DNA of 64,000 bases. It comes from Gracilimonas mengyeensis (GTDB lineage: Bacteria; Bacteroidota; Rhodothermia; Balneolales; Balneolaceae). The notes below the pieces were generated by a model. That model saw only the letters and a list, made by a program, of their open reading frames with translations. It had not been told where the DNA came from and searched no databases. The stretch's first letter is position 1. The number at the start of each line of letters is the position of its first letter. The stretch lies in NCBI RefSeq assembly GCF_900182705.1, contig NZ_FXTP01000003.1, forward strand, positions 124,001 through 188,000. The letters are read 5' to 3'. The translations under genes and the position numbers were made by a program. Below are positions 47,568 through 57,469 of the stretch, piece by piece.

Positions 47568-49643
47568 ATGAAAAAACTATTCGCATTACTTGTCTTTATT
47601 GTATTTGCAGGGATCAATGTTCAGGCGCAACAGTTTCCTGAGGCGCTAACAATGAAAGACATTTTCCATGAGCCTTTCATCCCCGGCACACGCCCCTCCT
47701 TTTCTCACTTCTCCCCCGATGGCAGAACCGTGTATTTTCAATGGAGTGATTCTGCTACTTCTGATACCGATTTATTCCAGGTTGGACTCACGGGTAAAAA
47801 CCAGCAGGAGGCGCCGGATGATATTATCCGGAATTACGAGCTTTCGCCGGATGGCAAGCATGTGCTGTACACCGAGAAAGGGGACCTGGTTTTAGCCAAT
47901 ACCGACTTTGAGAATAAACGTATAATCGTTGCCACCAAAGATCCCGATTATAGCCCGGTTTGGAATGCGGACGGTTCCAGGTTCGCTTTTGTGAAAGGTG
48001 GAGATATCTGGGTTTCTGGGGTGAACCAGGCTTTCATCAAACAAATAACCCGAAAAAAGGAAGACGCCCCCAATTACGATGTTGAAACCTGGGCCGGAGA
48101 CAAACTGGTTCTTATCCAGCGGGATGAGTCCGATTACCGAGAATACTACTTCCCTGAATATGCTGATACCTATGTGAAGCCCGGAGGCGATCGCCGGGGT
48201 ATACCTACTCAAATCGTATCTATTGCTCCGGTTGATTCCGGCGAGATAAAAGTCATTTTCAATCGGAAGGGTTATGTAGACATTGATGCAAGTGCTTCCG
48301 GTAAGCATGTAGCCCTCGACTATGTAGACCCGCCGATGAAGAACCGCCAAATCATTGTATATAAAGTGGAGGATTACAGCTCAAAAACTTTGTTTGAAGA
48401 TCAAACCGAAGGCTGGATGTATGGCACTAATATGGAGTTTGCACCTGCTACCGACCGGCTGATGTTCCAGAGCGAAAAGGACGGTTGGAACCATCTCTAC
48501 ACCATTAATCCGGATGGTACCGGTTTTGAGCAGCATACCTTTGGTGAATACGACATCCCATGGGCAAGATGGATTGACGAACGTACGATTGTGATGGCAA
48601 CCAGTGAGATGGACCGTGGCGAAATTCAGCTTTCCCGCCTGGATATCATCACCAACATGCCTGTTAAACTTACTACTGAAGAAGGATACCGTCGCGACTT
48701 TGAACTGAGCCACGACCGCCGTTACGTAGTATATGAGAAAACCTTTTTTAATGAGCCCTTTGATCTGCATCTGGTAGATACCAAAATCCCCAAAAGAGAA
48801 ACTAAACTGACTAATTCTGTCCCTGAGAGCTTTTTCGAGTACAACTGGCAGCAAGAAGAATTTGTTCGCTTCAATTCCCGGGATGGCAAAACTCGCCTTT
48901 CTATGTCGGTATTGCGCCCGGCCCGCCGCAATCCGGCCGGTAATCCCGTAGTGGTGTTTGTGCATGGCGCCGGTTCGCTGCAAAATGTGTACAAAGGCTG
49001 GAGTAACAGCTACTGGCGCGAATACCTGTTTCATCAGTATTTAACGCTGCAGGGCTATTACGTGATTGAAGTGGATTACCGCCACAGCACCGGATACGGA
49101 CGCAAATTTCGGGAAGACGTAACCGGCTGGATGGGCAAATACGAAACCCAGGATATTGAAGACGGTCTCGCTTTTCTTACGGATAACTTCCCTAAGGCTG
49201 ATACATCACGTGTAGGTATCTATGGTGGTAGCTATGGAGGATTTATGGCTCTTTATGCCGTTAGCGTTTCTCCCGAGCGTTTTGATGCGGCTGCGGCTCT
49301 GCGCTCCGTCACCAATTGGGAAAACTATTACTACACCAACCCCTGGTACACCCTGCCACGCTTGGGCACACCCGAAAGAGATTCTGTGAATTATGCCAGA
49401 AGTTCACCCATTACTTATGCTGATTCGCTGGAGCGACCCGTATTGTTATTGCATGGTTTGATTGATGACAACGTGGGTTTCCAGGATGTGGCTCAATACA
49501 TCGAAAAGCTGGTACAGTCGGGTAACGAAGACTTTGAGCTGATGATCTATCCGACCGAGCGCCACAGCTTTCGCGACGAAGATGCCTGGTATGATGAGTA
49601 CCGGCGAATCTATGAGTTTTTTGAACGGGAGTTGAAGCCGTAA
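47568..49643 (+). CDS. Secreted S9-family prolyl oligopeptidase-type serine peptidase
   Basis: 691 aa with a signal peptide ending in AGINVQAQ (about residue 21). The N-terminal half (~35-410) is a WD40/DPP-type beta-propeller with repeated SPDGKHVLY-like blades. The alpha/beta hydrolase domain follows, with catalytic Ser555 in YGGSYGGFMAL, Asp633 in HGLIDDNV and His666 in TERHSF. It resembles the dipeptidyl-peptidase IV branch. It probably degrades peptides in the periplasm or at the outer surface. It is monocistronic, next to but outside the inverted repeats around the toxin-antitoxin pair. Confidence 0.93.
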   Translation: MKKLFALLVFIVFAGINVQAQQFPEALTMKDIFHEPFIPGTRPSFSHFSPDGRTVYFQWSDSATSDTDLFQVGLTGKNQQEAPDDIIRNYELSPDGKHVLYTEKGDLVLANTDFENKRIIVATKDPDYSPVWNADGSRFAFVKGGDIWVSGVNQAFIKQITRKKEDAPNYDVETWAGDKLVLIQRDESDYREYYFPEYADTYVKPGGDRRGIPTQIVSIAPVDSGEIKVIFNRKGYVDIDASASGKHVALDYVDPPMKNRQIIVYKVEDYSSKTLFEDQTEGWMYGTNMEFAPATDRLMFQSEKDGWNHLYTINPDGTGFEQHTFGEYDIPWARWIDERTIVMATSEMDRGEIQLSRLDIITNMPVKLTTEEGYRRDFELSHDRRYVVYEKTFFNEPFDLHLVDTKIPKRETKLTNSVPESFFEYNWQQEEFVRFNSRDGKTRLSMSVLRPARRNPAGNPVVVFVHGAGSLQNVYKGWSNSYWREYLFHQYLTLQGYYVIEVDYRHSTGYGRKFREDVTGWMGKYETQDIEDGLAFLTDNFPKADTSRVGIYGGSYGGFMALYAVSVSPERFDAAAALRSVTNWENYYYTNPWYTLPRLGTPERDSVNYARSSPITYADSLERPVLLLHGLIDDNVGFQDVAQYIEKLVQSGNEDFELMIYPTERHSFRDEDAWYDEYRRIYEFFERELKP

Positions 49644-50127
49644 TCTTTGCCACAAGCGGACGCTTGCGGCAGGGCTAAAGTTGCGGTGTGCGGTGTGCGG
49701 TGTGCGAAAATTACAGATTGCAAATTGAAAATTGCAGATTGTTTGCTATCTGAATAGCTGCTTTGCTTTACCCGATTCTTGTGTGTCGGATAAATTTATC
49801 CTTCTTACAAGCAATCAATTCACCCTCGTTCCACACGCTCTGCGTTGGAACTAAAAAACGTAGGTCGGACAGATTTGTCCGACCAGTAGCACCAAAGCAA
49901 AAGAACGTGAATCAAAACTTCTACACGCTCCAACCGCTCCGCGGCGGAGGCCCGGAATCTAATTATCCTTTTGTCATCAACCAATTGACTTTATGGCAAT
50001 AATAAGATCTCTGCCTGCGCAGGGATGACCCCAATATTGCATTATGCCCTTTTCTACTCGCTCCAATCGCTCTTCGTTGAGACAAAGGAATTCAGTCTAA
50101 ACAATCCCAATTAAGAATAGCAGGAAG
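49644..50127. other. Intergenic region with short tandem and hairpin repeats
   Basis: 484 bp between converging genes. It contains a GTGTGCG triplet-like tandem (about 49684-49708), an ATTGCA/AATTG-rich tandem (49714-49741), and a perfect hairpin at 49863-49884 in a phrase (CGTTGGAACTAAAAAACGTA then GGTCGGACA...) that looks like a dispersed REP-type repeat. No gene is supported. Confidence 0.55.
49863..49884. repeat. REP-like hairpin
   Basis: GGTCGGACA and TGTCCGACC pair perfectly around GATT. There is no T-tract, so it is more likely a dispersed palindrome than a terminator. Confidence 0.6.
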
Positions 50128-51309
50128 CTATTTCTTAGAATCCTCATCATCTTTATCAGGTCGTGTTTGAGATGATTTTTCATCCTCACCATCATCCTTT
50201 TTCTCCACTTTGGCCTCGTTACTCTCCGAAACTTCTTCTTTGCTTTCGCTTTTTTTCTTTTGGGATGATTTCTCGTCTTTGGCTTTTTCTTCTTTCTTCG
50301 ATGACTGCTTATCCTCTTTCTTTTCTTCTCCGCTTGCCACTGGGGTAAGTCCGGAACGCACATGCAAATCTCTTTGCGGGAATGGAATTTCGATATCGTA
50401 CTCGGCAAACTTGCGCACGATGGCTTGATTGAGTTCATTTTGCACCCTGTATCGATTTTTTACGTCCGCAATCCAAACCAACAGCTTCATATCCCATGAC
50501 GAATCCCCAAAACTACGGAGCTGTACTTCGTGCTCGATGGTCCGCAGAACACTGTCGCTTTCTTCCGCAACTTCATTCAATGCTTTTAAAACCGTATCCA
50601 GATTAGAGGAATAGCTCACCCCCACATCAATGGAAAGCCGGTAGGTAGAATCCCCGTGAGAAAAGTTGATCACATCCTTCGAAACAAACTCGGAATTAGG
50701 TACGATAATGGAAATATTATCCAGGGTCTTTACCTTGGTAGAGCGGATGTTTATCTCTTGAATATCGCCTTCAATATCATTCACCGAAACGCGATCCCCC
50801 ACACTAATGGGTCGCTCAAACAACACAATCAAACCTGAAATAAAATTGGAGGTAATGTTTTGGAGACCAAAACCAATACCAACCGATAGGAAACCAAAAA
50901 TCACCGCAAGGCCCGTCATGTCGATCCCTAAAAACTGGAAGGCAAAGAAAATTCCAATCACCGTAACAATGTATTGCGAAATACGGGCCAGGGTATACTG
51001 CAACCCGCTGTCTCTAACAAAACGGGGCAACACACGCTTATGCAGCAACCTCTTAATAAAAGAGGCAAACAAGGAGAAACCTATCAGCAGCATCACAAAA
51101 ATGATCAGCTTCAGAAAGGTGACCGGCGTGTTTTGGATGCTGAATAACTGAACCTGTAATAAATCCCAGATATACTGAAACGTTTCCGTAATGGAATAGT
51201 CCGTGGGATCAGGAATTTTCATAGCTGAGTCAGCTGAAATGATAGCATCCGCACTATCGGGTTTCAGTGAATCAACTTGAGCTGTTGGATCTAAGGGTAT
51301 TTGTTGCAT
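50128..51309 (-). CDS. MscS-family mechanosensitive ion channel
   Basis: 393 aa. Three or so transmembrane segments lie at ~60-165 (FLKLIIFVMLLIGFSLFASF; YIVTVIGIFFAFQFLGI). The pore/TM3 region has LSVGIGFGLQNITSNFISGL. The beta domain follows with LFERPISVGDRVSVNDIEGD and the VPNSEFVSKDVINFS strand. The last ~70 residues are a low-complexity Lys/Glu/Asp/Ser tail (EEKKEDKQSSKKEEKAKDE and similar), longer than in typical MscS and probably disordered in the cytoplasm. It opens under membrane tension to release solutes after osmotic downshock. Stands alone after glgP. Confidence 0.92.
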   Translation of the reverse strand: MQQIPLDPTAQVDSLKPDSADAIISADSAMKIPDPTDYSITETFQYIWDLLQVQLFSIQNTPVTFLKLIIFVMLLIGFSLFASFIKRLLHKRVLPRFVRDSGLQYTLARISQYIVTVIGIFFAFQFLGIDMTGLAVIFGFLSVGIGFGLQNITSNFISGLIVLFERPISVGDRVSVNDIEGDIQEINIRSTKVKTLDNISIIVPNSEFVSKDVINFSHGDSTYRLSIDVGVSYSSNLDTVLKALNEVAEESDSVLRTIEHEVQLRSFGDSSWDMKLLVWIADVKNRYRVQNELNQAIVRKFAEYDIEIPFPQRDLHVRSGLTPVASGEEKKEDKQSSKKEEKAKDEKSSQKKKSESKEEVSESNEAKVEKKDDGEDEKSSQTRPDKDDEDSKK

Positions 51310-51320
51310 GGCCCAAAAGT

Positions 51321-51377
51321 AAAAAAAGCACCATCTCGTGGCAAAAAAATTAACTTCTGCCCAACATGGTGCTTTTT
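51321..51377 (-). terminator. Terminator after the glycogen phosphorylase gene
   Basis: AAAAAGCACCAT at one end pairs with ATGGTGCTTTTT at the other around a ~31-nt loop; on the minus strand the stem is followed by seven T. The loop is long, but the stem is perfect. Confidence 0.6.
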
Positions 51378-51396
51378 AATCTTGTTTTAACAGTAA

Positions 51397-53880
51397 CTAT
51401 TCAGGTTTAAGCTCACCAATTTCGGGAGCTTGCCAGATCTCATCATTGTAATCCCGGATGGTTCTGTCACTGGAAAACTTGCCAATATTGGCTGCGTTGA
51501 GAATAGCCTTCCGGTTCCATTCATCCTGATCTTTGAACAACTCGGAAACTTCTTCCTGCCTTTTCACATACGCCTCGTAATCGGCCAGTACCATAAAGTA
51601 GTCGCCTTCATGTAGCAGCGCATTGATGATTGGATGAAATAGCTCTTTGTTCTCGGGGCTAAAGTGTCCGTCCCGGATTTGATCCAGCGCTTTCTTCAGC
51701 TCCTCGTTTCCGTTGTAATAATTCCATGGGTTGTAACCTTCGCGGCGCATTTGCTCCACGTCTTCTACTTCAAGCCCAAAGATGAAAATGTTGTCATCGC
51801 CAACTTCTTCTTTGATTTCAACATTGGCTCCATCCAGCGTACCGATCGTGAGCGCGCCGTTCAGGGCAAACTTCATGTTTCCAGTTCCGGAAGCTTCCAT
51901 ACCGGCCGTAGATATCTGCTCAGACAGGTTGGCTGCCGGAATCATTTTCTCCGCCAGTGACACACTGTAATTTTGCAGGAATACGCACTTGAGCTTGTCG
52001 CTTACATCCGGGTCGTTATTTACTACTTCCCCAATGCTGTTTATTAGTTTGATGTGAAGCTTGGCCATGGTGTAACCCGGTGCCGCTTTTCCGGCAAAAA
52101 TCACCGTACGTGGTGCGATGTCCAGATCCGGATTTTCCTTCAGTCGGTTATACAGGGTAATCACATGCAGTGCCGCCATCAGTTGACGTTTATACTCGTG
52201 AATACGTTTAATCTGGATATCAAACATGGAATTGGGGTCTACATCCAGATTGTTGTTTTCTTTGATGTAATCGGCCAGACGTTTTTTGTTCTCCACCTTG
52301 ATATCGGCAAAGGCTTTTTGGAATTCCTTATCGTCCGCCAGCTTGTTGAGCCCCTTCAATTCATCCAGCTTGGTAATCCAGTCATCACCAATATGCTTTG
52401 TAATCAGCTCAGAAAACTTGGGATTACATTGCTTCAGCCAGCGCCGCGGGGTAATACCGTTGGTTTTATTGGTAAACTTGTCCGGGTACATCTCATTGAA
52501 GTCCTTAAACATAGATTCCTTCAACAAACGGGAGTGTAGTGCCGCAACCCCATTCACTTTTCGGGAACCAACAATACCCAGATGTGCCATATGCACTACG
52601 GGGTTTTCGCCTTCCCCAACAATACTCATGCGGCTCAGGCGATTCTTATCATCACCCAGTTTAATCTTCACATCGTTCAGGAAGCGTCGGTTAATTTCGT
52701 AAATGATATGCAGGTGTCGTGGCAACAGGTTACGCATCAGCGATACCGGCCATTTTTCCAAAGCCTCAGGCATCAGCGTGTGGTTGGTATAAGCCATGGT
52801 ATTTTTGGTGATATCCCATGCTTTGTCCCAGTCCATATGCTCTTCGTCCAGCAGGTAACGCATCAATTCCGGAATAGCCAGGTTTGGATGCGTATCGTTG
52901 CATTGAATAGAAACTTTTTCGGGCAGCTTGGTAAAGTCGGAAGACATCTTCTTGAACCGGCGAATAATATCCTGCAGCGAAGCCGATACCAGGAAATACT
53001 CCTGCTTCAGGCGTAATTCCTGCCCAACAAATACTTTGTCGTTAGGATACAGCACGCGCGAAATATTTTCTTCCAGCTGGTTATCCCGAACCGCATCAAT
53101 GTATTGCCCCTGGTTGAAACTCTTCAGGTCAATAGCAGCCGATGATTCAGCTTTCCACAAACGCAGGTAGTTCACAATGCCATTGTCGTAACCGGGAATT
53201 GGAGTATCATAAGCAACAGCTTTTACACGGTGGGTGTTCTCCCATTTGTAGTGCACATTTCCATTGCTGGAATTTACCGTACCCTGGTTACCATAAAACT
53301 CTACCGGGTACTGCACTTTAGGGCGTACAATGTCCCATGGGTTTCCATACTTGAGCCACAAGTCAGGGCGCTCAACCTGGTAGCCATTCTGAATTTTCTG
53401 GTAGAAGATACCATAGTCATACCGGATACCATGTCCGATGGCAGGAATACCCAGCGTTGCCATGGAATCCAGGAAGCAGGCAGCTAAGCGGCCCAAGCCT
53501 CCGTTACCCAAACCGGCATCCCATTCATGCTCGCGAATATCTTCATAGTCCAGACCTACCTCATCCAAGGCTTCAGCTACAATATCACGCACATCAAGGT
53601 TTACCAGCATATTATCCAACAGGCGGCCAATCAGGTACTCCATCGACAGATAATACACGCGCTTGGCATCCGATTTATAGAAATGTTGCTGGGTGTTTAA
53701 CATCCGGTCGTTCAAGCGATCCATGACGGTAAGCGCTACACTTTTATACCGGTCCCAGTTGGTGGTGGAATATTCATCTTTCGCCAACGTATGGCGCAGG
53801 TGCAGTTTAATATCTTCTCGGAGTGAATCTTTATCCATCCCGGAACGGATGTTAACTCCATTATTCTTTTTCTTACTCAT
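51397..53880 (-). CDS. glgP: Glycogen/starch alpha-glucan phosphorylase
   Basis: 827 aa, the normal length for the classical GT35 family. Visible motifs are YLSMEYLIGRLLDNML, GLGNGGLGRLAACFLDS, QCNDTHPNLAIPELMR and, near the C-terminus, EASGTGNMKFALNGALTIGT, which carries the lysine that binds pyridoxal phosphate. It releases glucose-1-phosphate from glycogen using inorganic phosphate. No other glycogen gene is adjacent. Upstream lies a MITE-like inverted-repeat element that separates it from ispE and may contribute promoter sequence. Confidence 0.96.
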   Translation of the reverse strand: MSKKKNNGVNIRSGMDKDSLREDIKLHLRHTLAKDEYSTTNWDRYKSVALTVMDRLNDRMLNTQQHFYKSDAKRVYYLSMEYLIGRLLDNMLVNLDVRDIVAEALDEVGLDYEDIREHEWDAGLGNGGLGRLAACFLDSMATLGIPAIGHGIRYDYGIFYQKIQNGYQVERPDLWLKYGNPWDIVRPKVQYPVEFYGNQGTVNSSNGNVHYKWENTHRVKAVAYDTPIPGYDNGIVNYLRLWKAESSAAIDLKSFNQGQYIDAVRDNQLEENISRVLYPNDKVFVGQELRLKQEYFLVSASLQDIIRRFKKMSSDFTKLPEKVSIQCNDTHPNLAIPELMRYLLDEEHMDWDKAWDITKNTMAYTNHTLMPEALEKWPVSLMRNLLPRHLHIIYEINRRFLNDVKIKLGDDKNRLSRMSIVGEGENPVVHMAHLGIVGSRKVNGVAALHSRLLKESMFKDFNEMYPDKFTNKTNGITPRRWLKQCNPKFSELITKHIGDDWITKLDELKGLNKLADDKEFQKAFADIKVENKKRLADYIKENNNLDVDPNSMFDIQIKRIHEYKRQLMAALHVITLYNRLKENPDLDIAPRTVIFAGKAAPGYTMAKLHIKLINSIGEVVNNDPDVSDKLKCVFLQNYSVSLAEKMIPAANLSEQISTAGMEASGTGNMKFALNGALTIGTLDGANVEIKEEVGDDNIFIFGLEVEDVEQMRREGYNPWNYYNGNEELKKALDQIRDGHFSPENKELFHPIINALLHEGDYFMVLADYEAYVKRQEEVSELFKDQDEWNRKAILNAANIGKFSSDRTIRDYNDEIWQAPEIGELKPE

Positions 53881-53902
53881 AAATCTCTTTGTTGTGTGAT
53901 GA

Positions 53903-54026
53903 GGGTAATAAGGTGTTATAGTAATATGGTGATGGTGCCCTTATTAATCGACTTGCTAAAATTATCTACAGAATTAAAGGTATAATTTTTATAAAACCAC
54001 CATATTACTATAACACCTTATTACCC
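53903..54026. repeat. MITE-like 124 bp element with 29 bp perfect inverted repeats
   Basis: 53903-53931 (GGGTAATAAGGTGTTATAGT...) is the exact reverse complement of 53998-54026, with 66 bp between. The right end overlaps the ispE stop codon; the left end is 22 bp from the glgP start codon. It is too small to code for a transposase. Confidence 0.75.
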
Positions 54027-54893
54027 CTCCTTTAAATAAATTCCTTGATCAGGTTTAAAGCCCGGCCGTGTTAAGTTAGCCGGGAAACCAAGTTTATGAA
54101 ACGACTCATACGCGTTAATTGCAACAAAATCCTGTTCAAAAACGCCGAAAACGCTGGAACCGCTTCCACTCATACTGGCGTACTCGGCCCCAAACTCGTA
54201 CATCTGATCTTTCACATTGCCCACCAAATGCAGGCGTGGAAATACCGATTTCTCCAGGTCGTTCATTAGCAGATAGCGCCACTCATCGGGCTCTTCATCT
54301 ACCAAAACATTTTTGAGCGAAAACTCCGGCTCAGCAGGCTCACAAAACTGATAGGCTTCTGCCGTACTGCTTTCAATGTTTGGGTATACCGTTACAATCC
54401 ACGAATCAGGTTGAATATCCAGCGGCTCGATGTCATCGCCGCGCCCGGTACCCAAGCCCGGTTCACCCTTTAAAAAGAAGGGCACATCAGCACCAATGCG
54501 TCCTCCCAGCTTTATCAGGTCCTCCTGCGAAAGCCCCAGGTTGGCAATTTTGTTCATCATACGCAGGATAGTGGCCGCATTGCTACTGCCCCCACCTAAA
54601 CCGGCACTGGTCGGTATATTCTTTTCTACTTTGATGTGAAACTCGTCTTTTAGTCCGGCTTCTTTCTGCAATAACTTCACGGCTTGAACAATCAGGTTGC
54701 GATCGTCCACCGGAATTTTTTCATCCGACATCTCCAGATCCATGCGGCCCGAGGGCTTTACTTCAAAACGGTCATTCCATTCAATAAAACAAAAGCCGGT
54801 TTCGATGGCATGGTAGCCATCATCCAAACGCTCAATGACATTAAGTCCCAGGTTAATCTTTGCATACGAATTCGAAATCCACAGTTCAGCCAT
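54021..54893 (-). CDS. ispE: 4-diphosphocytidyl-2-C-methyl-D-erythritol kinase
   Basis: 290 aa, a GHMP kinase of usual IspE length. It starts with SNSYAKINLGLNVIERLDDG and has the ATP-binding glycine-rich loop IPTSAGLGGGSSNAATILR (about 91-109), RIGADVPFF, and the C-terminal motif SMSGSGSSVFGVF. It phosphorylates CDP-methylerythritol in the non-mevalonate isoprenoid pathway. Its start codon overlaps the end of the CCA-adding enzyme gene by 8 bp, so the two are translationally coupled. The stop codon falls inside one arm of a 29 bp inverted repeat. Confidence 0.95.
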   Translation of the reverse strand: MAELWISNSYAKINLGLNVIERLDDGYHAIETGFCFIEWNDRFEVKPSGRMDLEMSDEKIPVDDRNLIVQAVKLLQKEAGLKDEFHIKVEKNIPTSAGLGGGSSNAATILRMMNKIANLGLSQEDLIKLGGRIGADVPFFLKGEPGLGTGRGDDIEPLDIQPDSWIVTVYPNIESSTAEAYQFCEPAEPEFSLKNVLVDEEPDEWRYLLMNDLEKSVFPRLHLVGNVKDQMYEFGAEYASMSGSGSSVFGVFEQDFVAINAYESFHKLGFPANLTRPGFKPDQGIYLKEG

Positions 54894-56310
54894 TGTCTAA
54901 AAACTCCTCTTTGTGTTCCATCATATAATTAAAAGCGGCCTCATGGTTATTGGGGATATCTCCGTTCAGTATCGCCTCTTTCACTGCATCTTTTACATCT
55001 CCCACCGTGCGACTTGGCTTGATATTGAGCGCCTCCATAATATCCTCACCGGATAGCGGATTCTTCCAGTTGCGAATGCGGTCTTTCTCTTCCACTTCCT
55101 GAATACGCCGCTCTACATAATCAAAATTCTTTTGGTAGCGCTCTTGCTTATAGTCGTTTTTGGTAGTCACATCGGCTCGGCAGAGTTTCATGAGGTCGTC
55201 AATATCATCCCCGGCCTCAAAAATAAGACGGCGGATGGCAGAGTCGGAAACCTCATCCGATACCAGCGCGATAGGCCGAAGATGCAGCCGCACCAGTTTT
55301 TGCACGTATCGCATGCGCTCATCCAGCGGCAAACCCAGCCGACGAAAGATCTTCTTGGTCCATTTGGCGCCCAGGGCATCGTGACCGTGAAAAGTCCATC
55401 CGGCTTCTTTATGAAATCTTTGGGTTGGAGGTTTGGCGATATCGTGCATAATAGCCGCCCAGCGCAGCCACAAATCGGCGCCCAGTTCTATCACATTATC
55501 CAGCACCTTCAGTGTATGCCAGAAATTATCTTTATGGCGCACACCGTTGCGTTCTTTCACCCCATGCAGGGCGCTCATTTCGGGGAAGAACTCTTTGAGC
55601 AATCCCGTTTTAAACAACATGGTGAAACCCAACGAAGGATTATCACTCAATATTATTTTATTGAGCTCCTCAATAATACGCTCTTTAGAGATAATATTGA
55701 TACGCTCAGCCATGTCGGTAATGGCCTGAAAGGTTTGCTCTTCAATCCTGAAATTCAGCTGGGAAGCAAAACGGATCGCCCGCATCATCCGCAGTGGATC
55801 ATCATCAAAGGTTTGATGTGGATCGATGGGCGTTTTGATATTTTCGTTTTCCAGATCCTTCATTCCTTCAAAAGGATCATTCAGCGCACCGTAGTCTTCT
55901 TTATTCAGCGACCACGACAAAGCGTTAATAGTGAGATCACGCCGCAGCTGATCATCTTCCAGTGTGCCGTCTTCCACGATAGGCTTGCGGGAATTTTTAC
56001 GATAGCTTTCTTTGCGGGCGCCAACAAATTCCAGTTCCAGGTCGCCGGCTTTTACCTGGGCGGTTCCAAACTGTTTGTACACGGCCAGGCTTGATCCATC
56101 AATGCGCCGGGCTACCTCTTTGGCTAATTCGATGCCGGAGCCTACGGTTACAAAATCGATGTCAATACTATCTTCCTTGAGTCGATCGAGGTAGTAATCG
56201 CGCACATAGCCACCTACTACATAGGCGGGCGTACCGAGCGCGGCTGCCGCGTCGCTAATAATGGAAAATACGGTTTGATGTGAATCGGGTATGTTTTTCA
56301 TGTGTTCCAA
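54886..56310 (-). CDS. cca: CCA tRNA nucleotidyltransferase with HD domain
   Basis: About 474 aa; either M1 or M4 (MKNIPDSHQ) could be the start. The nucleotidyltransferase head has AYVVGGYVRDYYL (about 29-41) and the DxD metal site in DIDFVTVGSG. RRDLTINALSWSLN and DDPLRMMRAIRFASQL are class II tRNA nucleotidyltransferase motifs. The HD domain follows with WAAIMHDIAKP. It adds or repairs the CCA end of tRNAs. The tRNA-Val in this window already encodes CCA, so here the enzyme would mainly serve repair or other tRNAs. Overlaps ispE downstream. Confidence 0.94.
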   Translation of the reverse strand: MEHMKNIPDSHQTVFSIISDAAAALGTPAYVVGGYVRDYYLDRLKEDSIDIDFVTVGSGIELAKEVARRIDGSSLAVYKQFGTAQVKAGDLELEFVGARKESYRKNSRKPIVEDGTLEDDQLRRDLTINALSWSLNKEDYGALNDPFEGMKDLENENIKTPIDPHQTFDDDPLRMMRAIRFASQLNFRIEEQTFQAITDMAERINIISKERIIEELNKIILSDNPSLGFTMLFKTGLLKEFFPEMSALHGVKERNGVRHKDNFWHTLKVLDNVIELGADLWLRWAAIMHDIAKPPTQRFHKEAGWTFHGHDALGAKWTKKIFRRLGLPLDERMRYVQKLVRLHLRPIALVSDEVSDSAIRRLIFEAGDDIDDLMKLCRADVTTKNDYKQERYQKNFDYVERRIQEVEEKDRIRNWKNPLSGEDIMEALNIKPSRTVGDVKDAVKEAILNGDIPNNHEAAFNYMMEHKEEFLDNG

Positions 56311-56447
56311 AGCACCGCAAAGATAGGAATGTTGAAGGTTGCTTTCAGAGGAGATCGCGGATTATTTGCTGTATGCTGATTTTTGCCCATCGAGCCTGCG
56401 GAACGATACCGGCTTGTAATTTCATTGGACCGCTCTGCAGGCCGTGA

Positions 56448-57302
56448 TTAATCCTGATACATTTCTGCAATGTTGAGCAGGTTTTTAAGACTTTCCATGC
56501 GTCCGGGCTCCTCAAGGCGCTCGTAACTGTGAATGAGATTGCGCAGGCAGCGGAGTACGATATCCAGGTTGGTTGCAATGCGGAAATGCTCGGGACGCGG
56601 CTCTATGTTGTTTTTCTTCAGAAAGAAATAGCACTGATCGTAGGTGACTACTTCCCCGTTGTCGTACGGGTCAATGAGTAGCTCTTCTTTATCACCCACA
56701 AAATTTAGCATAAAATGAATAGGCATGTTGATCCCAAAAAACGGCAGCTCCAGGCGGCGGGCGATAAACATCACCACCAGGCTAAGTGAGATGGGCAGGC
56801 CTTTGCGGCGGTCAATCACGTTGCTCAAGTAACAGTTTTCCGGGGCGTGATAGTTGGAAGCATCCCCACGGAAATTCAGGTCTTCAAAAATGAAGGCGAG
56901 AAACTTCTTCATTTTCTTTCGCTCATCCAGCTTGTACTTAATCTGGGGCTCCACCACTTGTGCAAAATGATCCAGCTTGTGCTGGTAATCAGAAATTCGC
57001 AAAGTTGGATTGCCGAATCGGGAAAGCGTCAAAATAGCTGTTTCCAGTGATTTTCGGGTTTTCAATCCGCCTTCCATCACCTCAATGAAATCAGACTCCA
57101 GCGCATCAAAGGTCAGCTTGTGGATAACCTCATTCACTCTCTTTCTTTCGTTCTTATTACTCGTCTCGGCACGATACTGGTCCAGTATAGGTACTGCTTT
57201 TTCTCCTAATTGGTGTAGCCGGTTCTCCACGCTTTCCTGCACAAAGGGATCCGGGTCGTCCATCAAAAAAAGCAAGGACTCTATTTCTGATTTTGTTGTC
57301 AT
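56448..57302 (-). CDS. SirB1-family (transglutaminase-like) protein
   Basis: 284 aa. The first ~90 residues look like HEAT-type helices (LLFLMDDPDPFVQESVENRL). The SirB1/transglutaminase-like core follows: NYHAPENCYLSNVIDRRKG, LPISLSLVVMFIARRLELPF, FGINMPIHFMLNF and LLIDPYDNGEVVTYDQC. The C-terminus is helical, with TPR-like LRNLIHSYERL. The usual transglutaminase Cys seems to correspond to the region around NCYLSNV; enzymatic activity is not established for the family. It lies upstream of cca on the same strand, 137 bp apart. Confidence 0.85.
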   Translation of the reverse strand: MTTKSEIESLLFLMDDPDPFVQESVENRLHQLGEKAVPILDQYRAETSNKNERKRVNEVIHKLTFDALESDFIEVMEGGLKTRKSLETAILTLSRFGNPTLRISDYQHKLDHFAQVVEPQIKYKLDERKKMKKFLAFIFEDLNFRGDASNYHAPENCYLSNVIDRRKGLPISLSLVVMFIARRLELPFFGINMPIHFMLNFVGDKEELLIDPYDNGEVVTYDQCYFFLKKNNIEPRPEHFRIATNLDIVLRCLRNLIHSYERLEEPGRMESLKNLLNIAEMYQD

Positions 57303-57469
57303 AAATATGGTCTCTTTTTATTGAGGCTAAAGATATTGATTCACTCAACCAATTACCCCCGATTTCTTTCCCGGAATTTTCTTGGGGAATAATCCGGGTT
57401 GGCGCTTATATATCCGGCTGTTAACCTGTATATTTCACAGCTTTCATCAATAATTACTAAGCGCGTACT

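Noticed and set aside
48381-49034. 217-aa minus-strand frame inside the S9 peptidase gene
   Set aside because: The plus strand encodes the conserved peptidase domain there; the opposite frame has no family features.
49684-49741. Short GTGTGCG and ATTGCA tandem runs
   Set aside because: Simple sequence only; no sign of phase variation because no gene or promoter of known role overlaps them.
55132-56094. 320-aa open frame opposite the CCA-adding enzyme gene
   Set aside because: Antisense to a clearly conserved gene; low-complexity His/Gln/Phe composition and no recognisable motif.
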